Program-made: the position numbers and the translations under genes
Assembly: GCA_015655615.1 (NCBI GenBank)
Contig: JAATES010000249.1
Span: forward strand, 1-6,418
Length of the DNA stretch: 6,418 bases
Direction: 5' to 3'
Source: Actinomycetales bacterium
GTDB lineage: Bacteria > Actinomycetota > Actinomycetes > Actinomycetales > Cellulomonadaceae
Shown: positions 1-5,289 of the stretch, in pieces
Numbering within the stretch: the stretch's first letter is position 1
How the letters are laid out: each line of letters opens with the position of its first letter
Notes under the pieces: generated by a model
Database searches by the model: none
What the model was told of the DNA's origin: nothing
What the model saw: the letters and a program-made list of their open reading frames with translations, nothing else

Positions 1-155
1 GCGGACAGCAGACCCTCCTTGTCGCCGAAGATCCGGTAGAGCACCGGCTGGCCGACCCCGGCCGCCTCGCAGACGGCCCGCGTCGAGATGTCCCCGGTGG
101 CCGAGCCGGCCAACAGCTCCGCCGCCCGCTCCAATATCACCGATCTGACATCCAC
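1..155 (-). CDS. TetR-family transcriptional repressor, N-terminal part (cut by window edge)
   Basis: The gene reads leftwards off the window; 51 codons are visible. The translation begins VDVRSVILERAAELL and continues through a TetR-type helix-turn-helix: ISTRAVCEAAGVGQPVLYRIFGDKEGLL (about residues 22-49) matches the family pattern T-x-x-x-[IV]-[AC]-x-x-A-G-V-x-x-x-x-[LI]-Y-x-x-F-x-x-K-x-x-L. Members bind an operator as dimers through this domain and sense a ligand through the C-terminal domain, which is missing here, so the ligand and target genes cannot be inferred. GTG at 155 is the start: an in-frame TGA lies two codons upstream, no Shine-Dalgarno is visible, and a TANNNT box sits 6 nt away. 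The gene starts about 50 bp after the stop of the GlxA-type regulator on the same strand, so it may also receive read-through. Confidence 0.88.
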   Translation of the reverse strand, partial: MDVRSVILERAAELLAGSATGDISTRAVCEAAGVGQPVLYRIFGDKEGLLS

Positions 156-156
156 G

Positions 157-167
157 TATCAACGATA
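157..167 (-). promoter_or_regulatory. Leaderless -10 box and small palindrome in front of the TetR gene
   Basis: On the minus strand TATCGT (plus-strand 162-167) lies exactly 6 nt before the GTG start, which puts the predicted transcription start at or next to the start codon. The same bases form a short perfect inverted repeat, TATC-AAC-GATA (157-167), which could be half of an autoregulatory operator. TetR operators are usually longer, so the operator reading is speculative. No convincing -35 box is visible. Confidence 0.45.
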
Positions 168-205
168 ACACACGACTATCGGGACCTGGTCACGGCTCTG
201 GCGGC

Positions 206-1174
206 CTACTTCGTGTGGTTCGACCGGCGGGGATCCTCATGAGGGGTCCCGCTCGGCATGCTTGCGGTCGGGCACGTCCGGCGCAGTCGGCGGAGCATCC
301 GGGCGTCCTCGAACCCGACCTCGCGGGCAGCCGCCTCGACCGGGGTGCCGGAGGCGATCAGCCGCTCCGCGTGCTCGCGGCGCAATGACTGCTGGTAGCG
401 AAGGGGCGTCATCCCGACGACGCGGGTGAACGTACGGGTCAAGGTGCGTTCGCTCACCGCCAGCTGCCGTGCAAGCGCTCCGAGGGGCAACGGTCGGGCG
501 TAGTGATCGTCGATGACGTCCTGGGCCCGATGCACGAGGTCGTCGACATGGTCGCGGTGCTGGAGCAGGATGCTCTGCTGCGGCTCGTCGCCATTGCGGC
601 GGGCGTAGACCACCATGGCGCGAGCGACCCGGGAGGCCACCCGCGTGCCCAGGCGCCCTGCGATCAGGTGCAGCGCGAGGTCGGTGCCACTGGCGATCCC
701 GGCCGAGGTGTGGATCCGGCCGGCACTGACGTAAAGGACGTCACGCACCACACGCACGCCCGGATACCTCCGTGCGAGCACATCCTGCAGCTCGTGGTGC
801 GTGGTCGCCCGGCGGCCGGTGAGAAGTCCGGCCTCGGCCAGGGCGAACGCACCCGCGCAGACGCTCATCACCGTGCCGCCCGCGGCGTGGTGGTCCGCGA
901 CGCGCTCGAGCGTCGCGGCGCTGAACCGCGAGGTGTCCGCTCCCGCTGCGACCTTCCATCCCGGGACGACGATGAGGTCATCGCTGCCGAGCCTCGGCCA
1001 TGCGGTCGCGGTGTGCAACGGGAGACCTTGATGCGCGACGACCACCGGCGTCTCGGCGACATACATCGGTTCCCAGGGCTCCTCCCCCAGCTCGCCCGCG
1101 GTTCCGAACGCCTGCGCCGGGCCGGCGAGGTCGAGCAGGTGCACGCCCGGCGCCACCAGGAAGACGACCTTCAT
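206..1174 (-). CDS. GlxA-type regulator: DJ-1/PfpI (GATase1-like) domain plus AraC HTH
   Basis: This is a 322-residue regulator of two domains. Residues 1 to about 190 are a DJ-1/PfpI-like (class I glutamine amidotransferase fold) sensor: it opens with the MKVVFLVAPGVHLLDLAGP strand-loop, and the nucleophile elbow is SVCAGAF with Cys106. Residues about 215-300 are an AraC-type double helix-turn-helix, the first HTH around LGALARQLAVSERTLTRTF and the second around TPVEAAAREVGFEDARMLRRL. In GlxA-type proteins the N-terminal domain is thought to sense a small molecule rather than act as a protease; the ligand is unknown here. ATG at 1174 has a weak GAGG about 10 nt upstream. It follows the cysteine hydrolase stop by 35 bp on the same strand, suggesting co-transcription and control of that enzyme. 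After LRRLRRT (residue 300) the usual AraC ending (G-x-[ST]-P-x-x-[YF]-R-x-x-F) is missing and the tail is polar and Pro-rich, so the C-terminus may be degenerate or frameshifted. Confidence 0.9.
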   Translation of the reverse strand: MKVVFLVAPGVHLLDLAGPAQAFGTAGELGEEPWEPMYVAETPVVVAHQGLPLHTATAWPRLGSDDLIVVPGWKVAAGADTSRFSAATLERVADHHAAGGTVMSVCAGAFALAEAGLLTGRRATTHHELQDVLARRYPGVRVVRDVLYVSAGRIHTSAGIASGTDLALHLIAGRLGTRVASRVARAMVVYARRNGDEPQQSILLQHRDHVDDLVHRAQDVIDDHYARPLPLGALARQLAVSERTLTRTFTRVVGMTPLRYQQSLRREHAERLIASGTPVEAAAREVGFEDARMLRRLRRTCPTASMPSGTPHEDPRRSNHTK

Positions 1175-1209
1175 GGCCGCGTCGCCTCGCTGTCGGTGCT
1201 CGCCATGGC

Positions 1210-1770
1210 TCAGGCGACCTCAGGGAGCACGAACGCGTCGGCGAGGCGCACGATGCGCGCAAAGCGGCCCGCGAGCGCGAACTCGGTGCGTTCGATCACC
1301 TGATCCACGCCGAGCACCTCCCCGGTGTCCGGCCGGACGATCGGGAAGGTGGCGGTCGCCTCGGTCACGAAGTCCACCTCATACCCCAGGTCAGCGGCGA
1401 CCCGCGCCGTGGTCTCGCAGCACTGCTCGGTCTGGATGCCTGCGATCACAACTCGCGACACCCGTGCCGAGGTGAGCAGCTGGCCCAGGCTCGTCGTGGT
1501 GAAGGCGTTGCGCGACGTCTTGGTGAGCACCGGCTCACCCGGTGCCACCGTGAGGCCGTCCAGGAGCCGCACGGCTCCCCGGGCAGGGTCGAACGCCGAA
1601 CCGCTGCCGGGTGCGGCATGCAGCACCCAGATCACCTGATGGCCCGCCTCGCGTGCAGCGTCGACCAAGGTGGCCACATCGGCCACGATGGCGGGGTTGG
1701 ACACCTGGGCCCAGGAGGGTGACAGCCGGAAGGACTCTTGCATATCGATCACGATCAGGGCAGTTGACAT
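1210..1770 (-). CDS. Isochorismatase-family cysteine hydrolase
   Basis: The 186-residue protein has the length and motifs of the isochorismatase-like hydrolase fold (nicotinamidase, N-carbamoylsarcosine amidase, isochorismatase relatives). The presumed triad is visible: Asp9 in ALIVIDMQ, Lys84 in LTKTSRNAF, and Cys117 in GIQTEQCCETTARVA, where Cys118 takes the usual valine position. Typical members hydrolyse C-N or vinyl-ether bonds of small cytoplasmic metabolites; the substrate cannot be read from sequence. ATG at 1770 is the start: there is no well-spaced Shine-Dalgarno, but TATTGT lies exactly 6 nt upstream, arguing for a leaderless mRNA. The GlxA-type regulator follows 35 bp downstream, a pairing often seen for this enzyme class, so the regulator may sense the substrate or product. 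Confidence 0.92.
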   Translation of the reverse strand: MSTALIVIDMQESFRLSPSWAQVSNPAIVADVATLVDAAREAGHQVIWVLHAAPGSGSAFDPARGAVRLLDGLTVAPGEPVLTKTSRNAFTTTSLGQLLTSARVSRVVIAGIQTEQCCETTARVAADLGYEVDFVTEATATFPIVRPDTGEVLGVDQVIERTEFALAGRFARIVRLADAFVLPEVA

Positions 1771-1782
1771 ACCTTGACAATA
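1764..1782 (-). promoter_or_regulatory. Leaderless -10 box with a TTGACA direct repeat at the hydrolase start
   Basis: On the minus strand TATTGT (plus 1777-1782) sits 6 nt before the ATG at 1770. Across the same bases the plus strand reads TTGACA-TACC-TTGACA (1764-1779), two identical hexamers 10 bp apart, one overlapping the first codons and one the predicted transcription start. One helical turn of spacing would suit a pair of identical recognition elements, and an AraC-type regulator is encoded by the next gene. The promoter reading is moderate; the operator reading is a guess. Confidence 0.4.
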
Positions 1783-1860
1783 TCGACTCGGACCTGGCAG
1801 AAGAAGGCCATATCAAGACGTCCCCCGGAACGATCCAGTCACCTCGTATCGCCCCCTTGG

Positions 1861-2475
1861 TCAGCTCGGCGATCCAGCTACGGGCCGGTGACGGGCAAGC
1901 CGCTCGATCAGGCCGCACCGGACGGCGGGCCACTCGCTGTCGATGATGGAGAAGACCACCGTGTCACGGACGGTCCCGTTCGCCATGACCATGTGGTTGC
2001 GCAAGACCCCGTCCTGCTTGGCGCCGAGCCTGGCAATGGCCGCCCGCGATTGATGGTTGTGCCAGTGGGTGCGCAGTTCCACGGCGATGCATCCCAGTTC
2101 GACGAACGCCCGCTCCAGCAGCATGAGCTTGGCGGCGGGGTTGATCGCGGTGCCCTGCGCTCGCCGTCCGATCCAGGTGGAGCCGATCTCCAGTCTCCGG
2201 TTGCCGGGATCGAGGTTGAGGTACGTGGTCATCCCGACGGCCTTGCCCGTGCGCCGGTCGACGACGGTCCAGGGGGCGAGCGAGCCTTCGCCATGGCGGG
2301 CGAGACGACGGGCGATCTCGTCGGCCATGGCCTCCGGCGAGGGAATGTGCGTGTACCAGGTCCGCCAGAGGTCATCGACACGGACGGCTTCGACAAGGCC
2401 GTCGTGGTCTTCGAGGCTCAGCGGCCGCAGCTCGACGAACTCGTTTCTCAGCGTGGGGACATCGGTGAAGGACAT
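1861..2475 (-). CDS. GNAT acetyltransferase, RimJ/RimL type
   Basis: The 204-residue protein resembles the RimJ/RimL (Acetyltransf_3) branch of acetyl-CoA-dependent GNAT N-acetyltransferases, which modify protein N-termini or small amines. Visible features are the N-terminal strand NEFVELRPLSLEDHDGL (11-27), the central pair VGMTTYLNLDPGNRRLEIGSTWI (80-102), the acetyl-CoA pyrophosphate loop RRAQGTAINPAAK (104-116), and the C-terminal NHQSRAAIARLGAKQDGVLR (140-159), which matches the N-x-x-S-x-x-[AV]-[IL]-x-x-[LI]-G-[AF]-x-x-[ED]-G-x-[LR] signature. ATG at 2475 is chosen over an in-frame ATG at 2565: the family alignment starts here, the extra 30 residues look non-coding and overlap the divergent gene, and TACCGT lies 6 nt upstream. 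The substrate is unknown. A 90-bp gap separates its stop from the hydrolase start downstream. Confidence 0.88.
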   Translation of the reverse strand: MSFTDVPTLRNEFVELRPLSLEDHDGLVEAVRVDDLWRTWYTHIPSPEAMADEIARRLARHGEGSLAPWTVVDRRTGKAVGMTTYLNLDPGNRRLEIGSTWIGRRAQGTAINPAAKLMLLERAFVELGCIAVELRTHWHNHQSRAAIARLGAKQDGVLRNHMVMANGTVRDTVVFSIIDSEWPAVRCGLIERLARHRPVAGSPS

Positions 2476-2510
2476 CCCCCGACGGTAGCGGACCCCCGTA
2501 GAATCGCGAC
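2476..2510. promoter_or_regulatory. 35-bp divergent intergenic region with two back-to-back leaderless -10 boxes
   Basis: Two start codons point away from each other across only 35 bp. Leftwards, TACCGT (plus 2482-2487 read on the minus strand) is 6 nt from the ATG at 2475. Rightwards, TAGAAT (2499-2504) is 6 nt from the GTG at 2511. Neither gene has a well-spaced Shine-Dalgarno; the GGGGG next to the ATG is too close. Each promoter's upstream element must lie within the other or in the opposite coding sequence, so the two polymerases should compete. No clear -35 hexamer is visible for either. Confidence 0.55.
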
Positions 2511-4334
2511 GTGGATGTGCAAGCGCCGGGTCGACCCGTCCGGTTCCGGGACCGGCTCGCGGCACTTCCCCGCCTTCTTGACCGCGCTCCCGGGTGGCTC
2601 GTCCTCGGTGCCGGTCTGGTCCTGCTGGTGCTCGGAATCCTCATCGTCAGCCGTCCGCTGACGTCGCTCACCCTGCTCGGCATCTACCTCGGGGTCAGCT
2701 GCCTGGTCACCGGCGTGGTCGAGTTCGCCATTCGCCGCCGGGACCTGCGCGTCTGGGATGCGCTCTTCGCGGCGGCCTGGTTCGCCGCGGGCGCACTCCT
2801 GCTCGTATGGCTCGGCCATAGCTTGGCGTTGTTGCCGGGATTCCTGGCCGTGCTCCTCGCGGTCTCGGGTCTGGGGCGGCTCGCCGGAGTGCTGCACGGC
2901 CGTCTCAGTGCCCGCGTGCTCTGCGGAGCCCTTGGCGCCTCCGAGGTGACATTCGGCCTGCTGGGCCTGCTGTGGCCCGATGTCACGGTGATCGTCGTGG
3001 CTGTGCTGTTCGGCATGCGCACGATCGCCTTCGCCGTCAGCCTGATCTGGCGCAGCGGCAGAGCCCTCGTCGTCCGCCGAGCGAGTCCCCCGGCGAGGTC
3101 CCGACCTCGTGTCGGCTGGGGGCCTGAGGCGATGCGCTGGACCGCGTCGGTCGCCGTCCTCGCGCTCGCGTCCGGTGGGTGGCTGGCCAGTGATGCCTTG
3201 CGGCGCGGCACCCCGGTGGTGGACGCGTTCTATGCCACCCCTTCGGACCTGCCTGGTGAGCCCGGCGTGCTGCTGCGGTCCTCCCCCTGGCCGGGTCAAG
3301 CGCCCGACGGTGCGACCGTCACCCGCATCCTCTACACCACCACGGGCCTCGCGGACCGCCCGGCCGTCGCGAGTGCGATCGTCGTCGTGCCGGACCGCGA
3401 GACGACTGGACCACGGACGGTCGTGGCCTGGGACCACGGCACCACCGGGGTCGCCCGGTCCTGCGCGCCGAGCCTGATGACCGATATGTTCCGGATCCAG
3501 GGCATCCCCGCGGTCGACGCGGCCGTCGTCCATGGGTGGGCGATCGTCGCGACCGACTACACGGGTCAGGGCGCCGAAGGAGACTTCCCGTACCTGATCG
3601 GCGAGGTGGAAGGCCGCTCCACCCTCGACGCCGTGCGAGCGGCGCGCAGTCTCGAAGGGGTCGACCTCTCCGCGGACACCGTGATCTGGGGGCACTCCCA
3701 AGGTGGCCACGCCGCGCTGTGGACGGCGAAGCTCGCGCCGACCTATGCGCCGGACCTCACCGTGCTGGGCGTCGCCGCACTCTCCCCTGCGGCCGATCCC
3801 TGGGCGCTGGCCCAGCGGATCCAGCAACAAGGCGTCACCGGGGCGCTCGGCGTGATCGCGTCCTGGGTGCTCGTGCCCTACAGCATCGCCTACCCCGATG
3901 TGCGGATCGCGGACTATGTCGCTCCTGCCGGACGAGGCCTGGTGCACGAATACGCCGCGCGCTGCGTGAAGGACTCGAGCATGATCGTGTCGGTCCTCAC
4001 CTCGCTGGCGCTCTCCCACGACCAGCCGTTGTACGTGTCCGACCTGGCCGGTGGCGCTGCCGGGCGACGCCTGCGGGAGAACGAGGCCACCGGCCCGTTC
4101 GACATGCCCGTGTTCATGGCCTGGGGCTCTGCGGATGAGGTCATCGCGGCGCCGCTGCAGCGAGACTACGTTGCCGGACTGTGCGCGTCGGGCCAGGATC
4201 TCGACTACCGCGAATACGCGGGGTTCACGCATATGGGAGTCCTGGACGAGACCTCCGGGCTCCTGGAGGACCTCGTCGACTGGACCCAGGACCGTATCAC
4301 TGGGGAACCTGCGGCCGACTCCTGCCCGGCGTGA
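2511..4334 (+). CDS. Membrane-anchored lipase/esterase: DUF308 (HdeD-like) domain fused to a secretory-lipase hydrolase
   Basis: This 607-residue protein starts with an HdeD/DUF308-like membrane domain: hydrophobic helices at about 28-47, 53-74, 82-101, 104-121, 134-155 and 157-180. A basic linker (181-201) and a seventh helix (about 208-228) follow. Residues about 235-600 form an alpha/beta hydrolase resembling the secretory lipase (LIP) family: oxyanion-region motif DYTGQG (349-354), nucleophile elbow WGHSQGG with Ser396, Asp542 in WGSADEV and His574 in GFTHMGV. Basic loops after helices 2, 4 and 6 point to the cytoplasm, so the seventh helix should place the hydrolase outside. Cys318, Cys485, Cys558 and Cys605 could form disulfides there. 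The likely role is hydrolysis of lipids or other esters at the outer membrane face; the true substrate is unknown. GTG at 2511 is supported by TAGAAT 6 nt upstream. It stands alone on the plus strand, divergent from the GNAT gene. Confidence 0.9.
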   Translation: MDVQAPGRPVRFRDRLAALPRLLDRAPGWLVLGAGLVLLVLGILIVSRPLTSLTLLGIYLGVSCLVTGVVEFAIRRRDLRVWDALFAAAWFAAGALLLVWLGHSLALLPGFLAVLLAVSGLGRLAGVLHGRLSARVLCGALGASEVTFGLLGLLWPDVTVIVVAVLFGMRTIAFAVSLIWRSGRALVVRRASPPARSRPRVGWGPEAMRWTASVAVLALASGGWLASDALRRGTPVVDAFYATPSDLPGEPGVLLRSSPWPGQAPDGATVTRILYTTTGLADRPAVASAIVVVPDRETTGPRTVVAWDHGTTGVARSCAPSLMTDMFRIQGIPAVDAAVVHGWAIVATDYTGQGAEGDFPYLIGEVEGRSTLDAVRAARSLEGVDLSADTVIWGHSQGGHAALWTAKLAPTYAPDLTVLGVAALSPAADPWALAQRIQQQGVTGALGVIASWVLVPYSIAYPDVRIADYVAPAGRGLVHEYAARCVKDSSMIVSVLTSLALSHDQPLYVSDLAGGAAGRRLRENEATGPFDMPVFMAWGSADEVIAAPLQRDYVAGLCASGQDLDYREYAGFTHMGVLDETSGLLEDLVDWTQDRITGEPAADSCPA

Positions 4335-4564
4335 TGGCGCCACGGCGTCGGCGTAGGCAGCGTCGCGTAGGCGGCGTAGCCATAGGCGGCGTCGCGTCGG
4401 CATCGTCGCGTTGCGAGGGCGGCGCTGGGTCGCGTGGCGAGGTCTTACCCGGCCCGGGACACTGCGACGAAGAGCCCTACGAAGGCATCGCGGAGGCACT
4501 CGACTCCGTTGACGGCTGGCTGACGGCGATTCCGGAGACGCAGCGCGGCATGGGTGTGTCATGA
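4334..4564 (+). CDS. Doubtful small ORF overlapping the lipase stop (76 residues)
   Basis: The ORF starts at ATG 4334, which overlaps the lipase stop as TGATG, an arrangement that permits re-initiation. I recognise no family. The first half is Arg/Gly/Ser-rich because it is written by a GC-rich tandem repeat and looks non-coding. The second half, GHCDEEPYEGIAEALDS followed by VDGWLTAIPETQRGMG, has a more protein-like composition. Its stop overlaps a further ATG (ATGA, 4561-4564) opening a 25-codon reading frame MTTESLGSFDALRQAAIS that stops at 4638. The two could be remnants of a decayed gene pair, or chance frames in GC-rich DNA. No independent promoter or Shine-Dalgarno is evident. Confidence 0.22.
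   Translation: MAPRRRRRQRRVGGVAIGGVASASSRCEGGAGSRGEVLPGPGHCDEEPYEGIAEALDSVDGWLTAIPETQRGMGVS
4347..4411. repeat. Degenerate 14-15 bp GC-rich tandem repeat
   Basis: About four and a half imperfect units begin CGTCG or CGTAG and end GGCGG, GGCAG or GGCAT: 4347-4361, 4362-4375, 4376-4390, 4391-4404, then a partial unit. For example, CGTCGGCGTAGGCAG is followed by CGTCGCGTAGGCGG. Unit length alternates between 15 and 14 bp, so the array is not a coding repeat. It lies 13 bp downstream of the lipase stop. Confidence 0.6.
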
Positions 4565-4665
4565 CAACTGAGAGCCTGGGGAGCTTCGACGCCTTGCGGC
4601 AGGCGGCCATATCGGCGGTCACAGCCACAGCCGGATAGCATCCGGTGCCCGCTCTCGCCCGGCGC

Positions 4666-4724
4666 ATCCCCACGGTGGAACTCTCGGGAGAGTTGTCGGG
4701 ACGTGTCCCGGGTGAAGGTGGGAT
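4666..4724. terminator. Nested palindrome cluster between convergent genes, candidate two-way terminator
   Basis: Three inverted repeats fit together. The outer arms are ATCCCCAC (4666-4673) and GTGGGAT (4718-4724), complementary with one bulged C. Inside lie two perfect palindromes: AACTCTC-GG-GAGAGTT (4679-4694) and CGGGAC-GT-GTCCCG (4697-4710). As RNA this would be a three-way junction with 6-bp and 5-bp hairpins closed by 4-nt loops. A position just after the second GNAT stop on the minus strand and downstream of the lipase on the plus strand fits a shared terminator. The lack of a T-run on either side lowers confidence; it could instead be a protein-binding site or a structured RNA. Confidence 0.4.
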
Positions 4725-4735
4725 CACCGAGCACG

Positions 4736-5239
4736 TCAGCGGACGTCGAAGTGGATCCAAGAATCTTCCGGGAGGTCCGGTCGGCCGGGTACCACGCGAT
4801 GGTGGAGCGTCCAGTTGTCGTCAGATTCGGATGCAATAGCTGACCAGAACATGGCCGCGGCGTGGTTGGCGTCTTGGAAGGCGACGGCCCAGCGACCTGG
4901 ACGATACGCGGTGATGGCTCGCACCGCCTCTCGCCCGTGCCCAGAGCGTCGGGCGCCATGTATGAGGAAGAAGCTGCTGATCACGGCCTCATCGGCGTCA
5001 AGCTCGCGGACGACTGCGAGACCGACGGGTCTCGCATCGAGGATGAGCAGGTACGCAGCCCACCCTGGATCGCGCAGAGCGGCATCAAGTCGTTCTTGGC
5101 GGAATCGTCCCCTCTCGTCCGGGAGCGCCCCGCTGAACGCGGAGAGGTCATGGCGGAACATGGTCCACAGCTGTTCGAGGACTGGCCGGTGTTCTTCGGT
5201 GGCTCGGATGAGGGCGAGCGGGCTCTGTGAAGTGGGCAT
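4736..5239 (-). CDS. GNAT-family N-acetyltransferase (second, unrelated to the first)
   Basis: This 167-residue protein has a single GNAT domain. The N-terminal ALIRATEEHRPVLEQLWTMFRHDLSAF (9-35) is typical of small stand-alone acetyltransferases. Strand 4 and the acetyl-CoA loop are VISSFFLIHGARRSGHGREAV (86-106), with RRSGHG (97-102) as the Q/R-x-x-G-x-G/A motif. Asn125 in FQDANHAAAMFW and the late strand match motif B. Substrate unknown. ATG at 5239 is chosen: GGAGG lies 9 nt upstream and the domain begins right after it. The frame continues open another 132 codons upstream, but that part looks non-coding. Expression appears set by its own promoter (5283-5288) and by a hairpin covering the RBS. 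It ends more codons in A or T than the lipase gene does, hinting at a different history. Confidence 0.85.
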   Translation of the reverse strand: MPTSQSPLALIRATEEHRPVLEQLWTMFRHDLSAFSGALPDERGRFRQERLDAALRDPGWAAYLLILDARPVGLAVVRELDADEAVISSFFLIHGARRSGHGREAVRAITAYRPGRWAVAFQDANHAAAMFWSAIASESDDNWTLHHRVVPGRPDLPEDSWIHFDVR

Positions 5240-5247
5240 ACAAGAAA

Positions 5248-5269
5248 ACCTCCACCGGAGGGTGGAGGT
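5248..5269 (-). promoter_or_regulatory. Hairpin burying the Shine-Dalgarno of the second GNAT gene
   Basis: On the minus strand ACCTCCACC (5269-5261) and GGTGGAGGT (5256-5248) form a perfect 9-bp stem with loop CTCC. The 3' arm contains the GGAGG that lies 9 nt before the ATG at 5239, so folding would hide the ribosome-binding site. The stem is followed directly by TTTTCTT, so it also resembles an intrinsic terminator placed 8 nt before the start codon. Either way it should lower expression unless opened by a protein, ligand, temperature or ribosome. No known riboswitch aptamer fits in so short a leader. Confidence 0.65.
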
Positions 5270-5282
5270 CTCAACGTCTTCA

Positions 5283-5288
5283 AGTATA
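5283..5288 (-). promoter_or_regulatory. Probable -10 box for the second GNAT gene
   Basis: TATACT on the minus strand is a near-consensus -10 hexamer. A start about 7 nt further on (near 5276) would give a leader of roughly 37 nt consisting almost entirely of the RBS-masking hairpin. A -35 element at the right distance is not convincing (GTTAGC region). Confidence 0.45.
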
Positions 5289-5289
5289 T

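Larger units (their letters stand above)
4335..4735. other. Gap between convergent lipase and second GNAT genes
   Basis: These 400 bp contain no gene I can support with confidence. From left to right they hold the degenerate tandem repeat (4347-4411), the doubtful 76-residue ORF and its 25-codon follower (to 4638), and a palindrome cluster (4666-4724). Transcription of the lipase (plus) and of the second GNAT gene (minus) must both end here, but no classical GC-stem plus T-run terminator is visible. Confidence 0.6.

Noticed and set aside
503..1303. A 266-codon open frame on the plus strand opposite the GlxA-type regulator
   Set aside because: Low-complexity Arg/Gly/His-rich translation without any motif. 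The minus strand carries a clear two-domain regulator over the same bases.
2476..2565. A 30-residue N-terminal extension of GNAT 1 from an ATG at 2565
   Set aside because: The extension overlaps the divergent lipase start, does not resemble the family, and the ATG at 2475 has a matching -10 box.
1774..2661. A 295-codon open frame on the plus strand opposite GNAT 1
   Set aside because: It runs antisense through GNAT 1 and out of frame into the lipase start, and its translation has no recognisable domain.
4347..4411. A CRISPR-like or coding repeat
   Set aside because: The units are 14-15 bp, imperfect and contiguous without spacers, and their length is not a multiple of three.
2448..4760. A very long open frame (770 codons) on the minus strand opposite the lipase gene
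   Set aside because: Its translation is rich in Arg, His, Glu, Gly and Asp with no domain. It is the antisense by-product of GC-rich third positions in the lipase gene, which has catalytic motifs and membrane helices.
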